A DNA stretch of 64,000 nt from Myxocyprinus asiaticus (Eukaryota; Chordata; Actinopteri; Cypriniformes; Catostomidae): contig NC_059346.1 in NCBI RefSeq assembly GCF_019703515.2, forward strand, positions 52,627,501 through 52,691,500, given 5' to 3'. The translations under genes were made by a program, and so were the position numbers. The notes beneath the pieces were generated by a model, which had not been told where the DNA came from, ran no database searches, and saw only the letters and a list, made by a program, of their open reading frames with translations. Below, one piece after another: positions 25,701-32,017 of the stretch. Position 1 is the stretch's first letter, and every line of letters starts with the position of its first letter.

Positions 25701-26605
25701 ACATGTTGGTGGGCTCCATTCTATGATGTTTGTTATCTGGTCTGTTCACACACACATGCGCAGTCTTCAAAGACCCATCACCGCTTATGTGTGTACATGG
25801 CCACATTAAGCCGCATTCTCCAGGAGAAACCTAGGTGTGGTAAACTGCTTTCTCTTAATCACTTAAATGGCATAAGGAAATCGGCGTTCTCGTTTACATG
25901 ACGTTTCAGAACGCCGCTTTCTGCAGAAACCCTGGAATAAACCATTTTCTTAAGTGCATGCAAACATGGTCAGTGTAACCTTGATTTATGCTTTTTTGGG
26001 GGGATTTTAGAACAAATTATGACCCCCAACATATTCTGACAGGTTTCGAGAGATTCATCCTATAACTCCACTTCACTTCAAAAAACTATTTCAAATACAA
26101 TCCACCCACCCTCACCATTCTAAAAAACATTTTTATAATAAAGTCGGATGATCTTCGCAACACCTACAGGGTTTCTTTCTGCACCTTCGAATAAATATCC
26201 CATTCTAAAGCAGAGCAACCCACACAAGCATATTTCAGCTCCACTAAATCCCTACTGCATATTACAAAGCTGTTCATTCATCACAAAAACAAGTACAATC
26301 TCAAATCATATATTCCACATGTATTGATCACATACTTCAGGTAACTCATGACACATTAGAACTAACGTGGAATAACGTTCCTTAAAAGAGTCCCATTAAC
26401 AGTTGGTACATACCCACTGTATGGTCCTTACGATTACTGGTCCTCTCCATGCGCTCACAGTCCACACTGGAGGTTGCTCTGTGTTTGTCTGTAACTGGGC
26501 GGAAGCTAATGTACGCGTGTCTCCGGCCGTATCTCCTGCCTGAAATGGTCTGGTAACCTTTGGCTGGTTTGGGCCACGCACACTTGCCTGCTTCTTGACC
26601 CATTC
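4979..26605 (-). CDS. pja2: Praja-2 RING-H2 E3 ubiquitin ligase, complete coding gene (8 coding exons)
   Basis: Coding exons on the minus strand: 26603-26414, 24173-23177, 21632-21453, 19476-19294, 11862-11748, 9170-9056, 6250-6135 and 5098-4979. They total 2016 nt (671 codons plus TGA), every junction has GT/AG and all phases match. The N-terminus ([25 protein letters not shown]) and the block [27 protein letters not shown] are hallmarks of Praja-2. The C-terminal RING-H2 has C599, C602, C617, H619, H622, C625, C636 and C639 (C3H2C3), so E2-binding and ligase function are expected. Known mammalian PJA2 ubiquitinates the PKA regulatory subunit and other targets; that role here is inferred. 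The middle (exon 2) is acidic and poorly conserved, with ten Asp in a row at 364-373. Mammalian PJA2 is about 708 residues, so the size fits. Divergent from man2a1. Confidence 0.93.
5204..6022. mobile_element. MITE inserted in another MITE fragment
   Basis: The inner element 5298-5876 has inverted ends TTAAAGGAGCAATATGTA and TACATATTGCACCTTTAA. The outer fragments (5204-5297 ACTCACCCTCATGATG..., 5885-6022 ...GGGTGAACAATCCCTTTA) resemble the two ends of the GGGTGAACTATCCCTTTAA-type repeat seen elsewhere in the window. Lies in pja2 intron 7. Confidence 0.6.
6135..6250 (-). CDS. pja2: pja2 coding exon 7 (first part of RING-H2)
   Basis: The acceptor is ttttgcag (6252-6251) and the donor AAG|GTATTT (6134). 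It encodes [20 protein letters not shown] followed by [19 protein letters not shown]. It carries six of the eight zinc ligands, in the spacing C-x2-C...C-x-H-x2-H-x2-C. Longer open frames on the opposite strand across this exon are shadows of it. Confidence 0.95.
6851..7411. mobile_element. palindromic MITE, family M1
   Basis: The ends run from TTCTCTCATCATTTACTCAC to a partial inverse copy ending in AGCAGAAGAAAGTCGCATGA, with a loop containing CATATCGCCACCGACTGG. Related copies lie at 11232-11637, 20326-20882 and 28931-29273. Lies in pja2 intron 6. Confidence 0.65.
7412..9055. other. pja2 intron 6, A/T-rich
   Basis: No exon, RNA gene or clear element was found. Poly-A/T runs occur. The TTCTGATTGGCTAAACAAAT at 8839 may be part of an old repeat. 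Confidence 0.4.
9056..9170 (-). CDS. pja2: pja2 coding exon 6
   Basis: The exon runs from acceptor tgttgcag (9172-9171) to donor TG|GTACTA (9055). It encodes [20 protein letters not shown] followed by [18 protein letters not shown], equivalent to the [20 protein letters not shown] region. An alternative donor CAG|GTCGAC lies 13 nt upstream but gives the wrong phase for the RING exon, so the GTACTA donor (phase 1) was chosen. Confidence 0.88.
9781..9857. repeat. (TA)n(CA)n microsatellite
   Basis: The (TA)15 run at 9781-9810 is followed directly by (CA)n to 9857. It abuts the left end of the Tc1 element. Confidence 0.95.
9853..11032 (-). mobile_element. Tc1-like transposon with internal deletion
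   Basis: Inverted ends of ~130 bp start with GCCAAAAGTTTGGAATAATG (left) and its counterpart at the right (read from 11032 on the minus strand: CACTGGCGGCCAAAAATTTT). The transposase remnant on the minus strand has the N-terminal helix-turn-helix ([19 protein letters not shown], 10661-10434), the linker (10494-10228) and the C-terminal piece [10 protein letters not shown] (10227-9994). Sequence jumps from the region before the first catalytic Asp to the third-motif Glu, so both Asp residues are missing. Non-autonomous. Confidence 0.85.
11041..11121. repeat. (CA)n(TA)n microsatellite
   Basis: The run (CA)n at 11044-11064 and (TA)n at 11071-11120 abuts the right end of the Tc1 element. Confidence 0.95.
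11232..11637. mobile_element. palindromic MITE, family M1 (short copy)
   Basis: The left arm is AATGAAAATTCTCTCATCAT and the right arm AGAAGAAAGAAAGTCATACA; internal arms with TCTCACCCACA are also palindromic. Lies in pja2 intron 5. Confidence 0.6.
11748..11862 (-). CDS. pja2: pja2 coding exon 5
   Basis: This 115-nt exon has acceptor tctttcag (11864-11863) and donor GAG|GTGAGG (11747). It encodes [19 protein letters not shown] followed by [19 protein letters not shown], matching the FDGFADGLGVAEAISYVD and [15 protein letters not shown] blocks of mammalian PJA2. It leaves in phase 0. It is separated from exon 4 by a 7.4 kb intron that has grown by an L1 insertion. Confidence 0.93.
14207..14815 (+). 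pseudogene. L1 ORF2 fragment: apurinic/apyrimidinic-type endonuclease domain
   Basis: A 202-codon open frame has the order of endonuclease motifs: N in KWNVNGLG, E in LQETHLS, Y in ANIYVPN and GGDFNLL. In intact L1 this domain nicks target DNA. The frame ends in a T-run (14791-14803) that has shifted it before the SDH motif, so the protein is not functional. The same domain is at 58079-57582 in copy C. Confidence 0.8.
15036..15446 (+). mobile_element. Tc1-like element, left end only
   Basis: It begins in a TA with AGTTGTGCTCAAAAGTTTGC and ATACCCTGGCAGAAATTG, and continues into the untranslated region typical of a Tc1 family (TGATCAAAAGTTTACATACC repeat unit, GAGCAGAAAAGAACTT). It stops abruptly where the LTR-like sequence starts; no transposase remains. 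Confidence 0.6.
15447..17491 (+). mobile_element. putative LTR (endogenous retrovirus or LTR-retrotransposon) fragment
   Basis: This is a long block unlike the L1. Promoter-like signals include ACTACAAATCCCATGAAG (15506), TTATAGGATATT (16733) and AATAAA at 16841. Three ~115-bp direct repeats with GATAATTATCTTTGAT lie at ~17050-17310. The sequence GCGCACTACA TTTAC TGGAGCCCCGTATGAGG near 17348-17380 could be an LTR end in CA followed by a TGG primer-binding site. No gag, pol or env is present. Ends and class are uncertain. Confidence 0.35.
16436..16717. repeat. (CA)n tracts within the LTR-like block
   Basis: A short (CA)n lies at 16436-16450 and a longer one at 16681-16717, separated by ~230 bp. 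Confidence 0.9.
17492..19074 (+). pseudogene. L1 ORF2 fragment: linker and C-terminal region, plus 3' UTR
   Basis: Resumes with [20 protein letters not shown] and ends the protein region near 18700 in multiple frames ([19 protein letters not shown] at ~17890). The RT core between them is deleted relative to copies B and C. The 3' UTR has TA- and GT-rich runs and ends ACAAAATGTTAATTA next to the target-site duplication. Confidence 0.75.
19294..19476 (-). CDS. pja2: pja2 coding exon 4
   Basis: The acceptor tttcatcag ends at 19477 and the donor is AG|GTCAAC at 19293; the exon is 183 nt, phase 2 in and out. It encodes [32 protein letters not shown] and [15 protein letters not shown], the most conserved non-RING block of Praja-2. 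The start is fixed by the acceptor and not by any ATG. Confidence 0.93.
20326..20882. mobile_element. palindromic MITE, family M1 (left end truncated)
   Basis: The right end TTTTTGGGTGAACTATCCCT TT is complete and the left arm starts at TTTTAGAAGAATATTTCAGC. The central loop again has GGCGATATGCACGAAGAATG. Lies in pja2 intron 3. Confidence 0.65.
20917..21170. repeat. possible MITE end (GGCCACGTCCACACTAAT)
   Basis: The sequence GGCCACGTCCACACTAATCA followed by GTTTTCGTTTTCAG looks like the start of a repeat. I could not find its other end. Confidence 0.3.
21453..21632 (-). CDS. pja2: pja2 coding exon 3
   Basis: This 180-nt exon has its acceptor at 21634-21633 and donor GTAGGC at 21452, and is phase 2 in and out. 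It encodes [14 protein letters not shown], then EESWETLPG, then a run of six Ser and EEVPSLN. The [10 protein letters not shown] and [14 protein letters not shown] motifs match mammalian PJA2 in order. Confidence 0.9.
21831..22822. mobile_element. non-autonomous Tc1/mariner-like element (992 bp)
   Basis: Inverted ends CAGCGGCCCCAAAAAGTATT (left) and AAAAACATTTTAAGGCCACTG (right, with TTTAAGTGTCC before it) are flanked by TA on both sides (21829-21830, 22823-22824). No transposase motifs are inside. Lies in pja2 intron 2. Confidence 0.7.
22978..23010. repeat. poly-T tract
   Basis: A nearly pure T run of about 30 bases lies in pja2 intron 2, ~170 bp from the exon 2 donor. Confidence 0.9.
23177..24173 (-). 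CDS. pja2: pja2 coding exon 2 (large, acidic disordered region, poly-Asp)
   Basis: This is a 997-nt exon with acceptor ttctag at 24174 and donor AAAG|GTACAG at 23176; it enters in phase 1 and leaves in phase 2. It codes for a Ser/Asp/Glu-rich linker that is poorly conserved in the family, except for motifs such as DSYEPD and VVRPKIRK. Ten consecutive Asp codons lie at 23274-23245, followed by [11 protein letters not shown]. No other domain is seen. Confidence 0.9.
24628..24872. mobile_element. M2 MITE, internally deleted
   Basis: The left arm AAAGGAATGTTCCAGGTTCA and right arm ATTATGCCACAAATCGGTCA are retained, with A- and T-runs between. It runs straight into the next M2 copy at 24868. Confidence 0.65.
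24868..26065. mobile_element. M2 MITE interrupted by another MITE
   Basis: The left part has TTCTGGGTTCAATACAAGTT and the typical GAGACACTTACAATGGAAGT. The right arm resumes with TGTAACCTTGATTTATGC after the insert. The insert 25232-25970 has inverted ends ACTACGTTTACATGG and CCATGTTTGCATG (as read from the right). Confidence 0.65.
25232..25970. mobile_element. MITE with ACTACGTTTACATG-type ends, inside M2
   Basis: Ends are inverted: left ACTACGTTTACATGGACACC, right GTGCATGCAAACATGGT. Sub-terminal CGTTTACATG and GAAAGCGCTTATT/CGCCGCTTTCTG blocks are also inverted. Lies in pja2 intron 1 (between coding exons 1 and 2). Confidence 0.6.
26414..26605 (-). CDS. pja2: pja2 coding exon 1 (start codon)
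   Basis: The acceptor is ...cacatag at 26607-26606 and the ATG is at 26603-26601. The exon encodes [20 protein letters not shown] and onward through the conserved [16 protein letters not shown] segment. The donor G|GTATGT at 26413 leaves phase 1. The in-frame sequence upstream of the acceptor is intronic, so this ATG is the supported start, equivalent to the internal MDQE start of mammalian PJA2. Mammals can start 11 residues earlier in an upstream exon that I could not identify. Confidence 0.9.
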
Positions 26606-27699
26606 CTATGTGAGACAAAAGCTGGAATGAACTTAGCAGCAAGGTGTAGTTCATCATATTAACTATGGACAACCAGAAAGGGACAAAATACAACTTAAAT
26701 AACTTTTTGTGAAAGGTTAAGCTTAAAGTGTGCTTGAGCTATTGTTCGTGCCACTGATATAATACTGTATTATATAATGCAAAGACATTTAAGCCAAATG
26801 TGTGTCTAAATACTCATTGGATCCACTCTAAATATGAATATGGAGGCGTTTTAATGGCGTAAATCACAATCGTGTCCCTAACAGCTGGGAAACAGTGTTG
26901 TCGTTTTGGATCTTAAGTAACATGCCATTCCTTACCAATGAAAGATCGGTTACAACCACTGACTGGGCTGAGACAGTGGAAAGCATTTCACAGGTGGTGA
27001 AAAACAAAGATTGTTATCTTTTAACTCAATGGCATTCATACATATTAAGCGTCAGTAGGCAACACCTCAAAACCAGCTTTTCAAGTAAATGTTTTATGAT
27101 AGTTTTAGGGTAAAAACAAAGTGGATGGGTTTTATGGTAATAGCATGTTTTGTGAGAAGAGCCAGAAAGATTAGCACAGCTCTACTGCATATTTGGGGTG
27201 TGTCCCTTATTTAACACATCCAGATTAAATCAAGGAGCAGTTCACTAATAAATCAGTTGTGTTTACTGAGGAAGACATCCAAAATCCACAGTGCTGTGCT
27301 CATCCAGGAACCAGTACTGAGATGCAATGGTTAAAATCTTACTAGACTAAAGACAGATCTACGGAGAAACATAACAGCAGTTCTTTAGCACAATATTATC
27401 TCACTGCTGTCATGTTTATGTTGTCTGTGTAGTTTGCAGGAAATACATCACAACTCTCCACTTTAGGCTAAAGGAATAATGTCATGTTGCAATGTCACGT
27501 AAGCTATAGACAATTCCTTATCATAAAGACAAGATGTAGTCGTCGTAATTTTATATTATTTATATACATCTTGTAATTAATACACTCAATTACATATCAG
27601 TTAAATCGACTACGGGCCCTGATTCAAGTTCAATGCAGCTAACAAGCTAACTAATGTCTGTCGAAAAGCGCAGCTCACTCTTCAAAGTGTATTTCAACG

Positions 27700-27960
27700 T
27701 CTATTTCAACACCATTAATCCTGTACTTTCACGAAGGAACCTCATACAGTGTTTTAGTTTAGGAAATGTGTCATCTCTTAAAGGATTGTACCTGTGCTGC
27801 TGGGTGCCTCTCGTCTCAACTAACTCTGTGAACGTCACTACAAACTTAAGAGTCATGTGACACATTTCCTCCAATTAGCGGTGACAATAGCGGGCAGTAC
27901 TAACATCGGGTGCTGCGAGGCAGCTGTAAACCAACTGCAACACCACGTGTGCAATTTAAA
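27700..27960 (-). promoter_or_regulatory. pja2: possible pja2 promoter and non-coding first exon
   Basis: This is unique sequence upstream of pja2. On the minus strand it contains a CATGTGAC E-box-like site, a TGACGT CRE-like half site near 27833, and a candidate donor CACAG|GTACAA at 27792. A CACGTG E-box is at ~27944. A non-coding 5' exon is expected because the coding exon begins right after an acceptor, but its position here is inferred. Confidence 0.3.
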
Positions 27961-27964
27961 GCCC

Positions 27965-28710
27965 ACATGGAAAACATAGTATGAAGTAGTATACGACATA
28001 GTAGAATACTATAGAATGAAATGGAATTGTATAGTAAAATACAGTATAGAATAGTTCAGAAGAATAGAATAGAATAGAATAGAATAGAATAGAATAGAAC
28101 AGAACAGAATAGAATAATATTATATAGTATATAGTGTATAGTATAGTATAGTGTAGTATAGGATAGGATAAGATAGTATCAGATAGTAGAGTATAGTGTA
28201 GGATAGGACAGGATGGTAGTACATAAAAGTATAGTATAAAGTAGTACAGTATAAAGAAGTATAGGATATAATGGCACAGGATATAATAGTATAGGATGGA
28301 ATGGAATTGTAAAGTATAGTACAGCATAGAATAGTGTAGTAGTATTAAACAGAACAGAATAGAATAGAATGGTATAGGATAGGATAGGACAGGACGGTAT
28401 AGTACAGAAAAGTATAGTATAAAGTAGTATAGTATAAAGTAGTACAGTACAAAGAAGTATAGGATATAGTGGCACAGAATATAATAGTAAGAATTGTAAA
28501 GTATAGTACAGCATAGAATCATGTAGTAGTATTAAATAGAATAGAATAGAATAGAATAGAATGGTATGGTGTAGTGTAGTATAGTATAGTATAGAATAGT
28601 ACAGTACAGTACAGCACAGCACAGCATAGCATAGTATAGTATAGTATAGGATAGGATTGGATAGGATGGAATGGTATAGTATAGAATAGTATAGTTAGTA
28701 TAGTATTTTG
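27965..28710. repeat. AGAAT / AGTAT pentanucleotide array (~0.75 kb)
   Basis: The array is degenerate tandem TAGAA, TAGTA and TAGGA units with longer-order repeats (the block from ~28200 recurs near ~28390). Open frames on the minus strand across it, all Tyr/Leu/Phe/Ser/Ile, are artefacts. Lies directly upstream of the presumed pja2 promoter. Confidence 0.9.
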
Positions 28711-28930
28711 TAAAAATATAAAGTGAATGGGTGCAGACCAGGAAACAATTTTTCCACATGGGGGTGTTTTCTCAACACAAAACATAGCAGTGGAAAACAC
28801 CTTAGAAATCAACAGTGTCCTATATACTTCTCACTTTAAAATCATATTAACAGTGTACAGAATTTGTTTTGCAATATTTTTTAGATTTTTAAATAAAAAA
28901 GTAAATAATTACATTTCAAATATTCTTTGT

Positions 28931-29273
28931 GTATGACTTTCTTTCTTCTGCTGGTCCATATAAAGCAAGTGAATGGGGATCATCAGAACTCCAAAAGCTT
29001 CAAAAAGCACATGTACAGTAAAAAGGAGTTATATTTTGCTCTTTTCTCCCCCAAGACCAACTAGATCGCTTCAGAAGACATTGATTAAACCACTGGAGTC
29101 TGATGGATTACTTTTATGCTGACTGTATCTCCTTTTTGGAGCTTTTGTTGTTCCGGTCACCATACACAGCTGAGATATTCTTCTTAAAATCTTTATTTGT
29201 GTTCTGCAGAAGAAAGAAAGTCATACACATTTGGGATGCCATGAAGGATGCCATGAGGGAACTAACCCTTTAA
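28931..29273. mobile_element. palindromic MITE, family M1 (short copy)
   Basis: The left arm is GTGTATGACTTTCTTTCTTC and the right arm GAAGAAAGAAAGTCATACAC, with the family's internal ACCACTGGAGTC block. Confidence 0.6.
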
Positions 29274-29672
29274 TGAATGTTTTTCATTGCAACACACACA
29301 TACACACATAATCATTTAAAGAGGTGTTAAGCATTAATGTTCTGAAATGTAAAAATATTCACATCCTTTATCAAGCCAATATGTGCTGAACATAAATCTC
29401 CTGGGAGGTGGAGCATCTGTCTGTTAAGATATTTCAGCAGGAACAGAGAGAAATCAAGGGTCACAAGGGTCATACGCCTGGTATAAACCAACAGGAAATT
29501 TCCACTGAAGTGTGTCAGAGTGTCCCTACAGAAGCTGTATTGAAGAATAGGTGTGACATCTATTTAATGCAGCTCCCGAATAAAGACACATACTGTGTTC
29601 TGTGTACAATCAACCAGACTTGAAATGTGCTGCACAAATCCTTTGCAGAAATTTACCTTGGTAACTAAAGTA

Positions 29673-31276
29673 CAGCTGAAGTCAGAAGTTTACATACACT
29701 TAGGCTGAAGTCATTAAAACTAATTTTTTAAACACTCCACTGATTTCATATGAGCAATCTATAGTTTTGGCAAGTCGTTTATGACATCTATTTTGTGCAT
29801 GACACGAGTAATTTTTCCAACAATTGTTTACAGACAGATTGTTTCACTTTTAATTGACTATATAACAATTCCATTGGGTCAGAAGTTTACATACACTAAG
29901 TTAACTGTTCCTTTAAGCAGCTTGGAAAATTCCAGAAAATGATGTCAAACCTTTAGACAATTAGACAATTAGCTTCTGATAGGAGGTGTACTGAACTGGA
30001 GGTGTACCTGTGGATGTATTTTAATGCCTAACTTCAAACTCAGTGCCTCTTTGCTTGACATCATGGGAAAATCAAAATAAATCAGCCAAGACCTCAGAAA
30101 AACAATTGTGGACCTCCACAAGTCTGATTAATCCTTGGGAGCAATTTCCAAATGCCTGAAGGTACCACGTTCATCTGTACAAACAATAGTATGCAAGTAT
30201 AAACACCATGAGACCACACAGTCATCATACCGCTCAGGAAGGAGACGCATTCTGTCTCCTAGAGATGAACGTATTTTGGTGCAAAAAGTGCAAATCAATC
30301 CCACAACAACAGCAAAGGACCTTGTGAAGATGCTGGAGGAAACAGGTAGAAAAGTATCTATATCCACAGTAAAACGAGTCCTATATTGACATATCCTGAA
30401 AGGCTGCTCAGCAAGGAAGAAGCCACTGCTCCAAAACCGCCATAAAAAAGCCAGATTACAGTTTGCAAGTGCACATGGGGACAAAGATCTTACTTTTTGG
30501 AGAAATGTCCTCTGGTCTAATGAAACAAAAATTTAACTGTTTGGCCATAATGACCATTGTTATGTTTGAAGTTAAAAGGGTGAGGCTTGCAAGCTGAAGA
30601 ACACCATCCCAACCGTGAAGCATGGGGGGGTGGCAGCATCATGTTGTGGGGGTGCTTTGCTGCAGGAGGGACTGGTGCACTTCACAAAATCGATGGCATC
30701 ATGAGGAAGGAAAATGACGTGGAAATATTGAAGAAACATCTCAAGACATCAGCCAAGAAGTTAAAGCTTGGTCACAAATCGGTCTTCCAAATGGACAATG
30801 ACCCTAAACATACCTCCAAAGTTGTGGCAAAATGACGTAAGGACAACAAAGTGAAGGTATTGGAGTGGCCATCACAAAGCCCTGACCTCAACCAGCTAGA
30901 TAGGCCTACAAACCTGACTCCGTTACACCAGTTCTGTCTGGAGGAATGGGACAAAATTCCAGCAATGTATTGTGAGAAGCTTGTGGAAGGCTACCCAAAA
31001 TGTTTGACCCAAGTTAAACACTTCAAAGGCAATGCTACCAAATACTAACAAAGTGTATGTAAACTTCTGACCCACTGGGAATGTGATGAAAGAAATAAAA
31101 GCTGAAATAAATCATTCTCTCTACTATTATTCTGACATTTCACATTCTTAAAATAAAGTAGTGATCATAACTGACCTAAAACAGGAAAAGTTTTCTACGA
31201 TTAAATGTCAGAAATTGTGAAAAACTGAGTTTAAATGTATTTGGCTAAGGTGTATGTAAACTTCTGATTACATCTG
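29673..31276 (+). mobile_element. Tc1 transposon of the Sleeping Beauty-like (IR/DR) type, inactive
   Basis: It is flanked by TA (29671-29672, 31277-31278). The ~230-bp inverted repeats each contain two direct repeats with GTCAGAAGTTTACATACAC. The transposase begins MGKSK at 30063 and hits TAA at codon 6. A second TAA is at 30129 and a TGA (CGA-type codon) lies at 30387. The first catalytic Asp reads as Asn (LWSNETKI), with another TAA just after. The second Asp is kept (FQMDNDPKHTS). The segment carrying the third catalytic Glu is deleted (SPDLNQLDRPTNLT). Confidence 0.93.
30063..31048 (+). pseudogene. Tc1 transposase pseudogene (Sleeping Beauty-like)
   Basis: The largest pieces are 30135-30389 (paired-like DNA-binding region, LKVPRSSVQTIV...GRRRILSPRDERILV), 30587-30835 (GGSIMLWGCFAAGGTGALHK) and 30851-31048 (VLEWPSQSPDL...KHFKGNATKY). 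The order is as in known Tc1 transposases of ~340 residues. At least four stops or shifts and loss of two catalytic residues make it inactive. Confidence 0.9.
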
Positions 31277-31439
31277 TATATCCAAATATCATGGTAGTAC
31301 CATGGCACTCTTTTGTTAGTGGCAGATCACTGGACACCATTTTTTTCATGTAGTTTTCAATTTTAAAATGTATATTTGAGCTAAATGACACACATGTAAG
31401 AATAAGAGCAGTTGTGGACACACACATTGGCTAACCTGA

Positions 31440-31444
<5 letters not shown>

Positions 31445-31496
<52 letters not shown>

Positions 31497-31527
31497 TTTT
31501 GTGTGTGCGTGTGTGTGTGTGTGTGTG
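31445..31527. repeat. (CT)n(GT)n microsatellite upstream of man2a1
   Basis: The (CT)18 run at 31445-31480 is followed by (GT)n at 31481-31496 and 31501-31527, ~365 bp upstream of the man2a1 start codon. Confidence 0.95.
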
Positions 31528-31533
31528 GTTAGG

Positions 31534-31891
31534 CAGCGTAGCTCTACACACACTTTCCTTTCCTCTGCCTGTAAATAAGCGCAGGAAGGGGGTAGGGTTG
31601 ACGTTTTACTTTTGCTGTTTGACCATCACAATTTGCTGAATCTTCCGCATCGTCAAAACTTTGAAGACAGGTCGCAGACGAATTAGTTTCACGGATAGAT
31701 AGAGCGATTTTTCCGCCGTTTCTCTCGAAAAGTGGCACTTCCTCGTGTGTTTCGGATCGTTCTTTTTCACTTTTGCCTTCTGTCACCTACGGGACCTCCG
31801 TTCGCTCGCTCGAGTTTTGAACCGTTCACGGGCTTAAAAGTTTGGCGTTCATGTGAATGTACAGGATCCTTCGACAACACTCATCTGAGAC
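31534..31891 (+). promoter_or_regulatory. man2a1: man2a1 5' UTR / proximal promoter
   Basis: This is unique sequence directly upstream of the man2a1 start codon, richer in CpG than its surroundings, and placed just after a (CT)n(GT)n microsatellite. The leader contains ATGTGA at 31851-31856 and a 12-codon upstream frame at 31857-31895. The transcription start is not visible with certainty. Confidence 0.5.
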
Positions 31892-32017
31892 ATGAAGCTC
31901 AGCAGACAGTTCACAGTTTTTGGCAGTGCCATATTCTGTGTGGTGGTATTTTCCTTATACCTGATGCTGGATCACATAGACCACAGCAAAAACCCAAATG
32001 GAGAGAGAATTCAAAAC
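31892..32017 (+). CDS. man2a1: man2a1 exon 1 coding part (cytosolic tail, signal anchor)
   Basis: This exon holds 42 codons from ATG to donor AAC|GTAAGT, leaving in phase 0. It encodes [16 protein letters not shown], a hydrophobic segment [10 protein letters not shown], then the start of the stem. The ATG has G at -3. It is preceded by two small upstream reading frames (see findings). Confidence 0.95.

Noticed and set aside
27956..28812. Several minus-strand frames rich in Tyr, Leu, Phe, Ser and Ile
   Set aside because: They are translations of the AGAAT/AGTAT pentanucleotide array.
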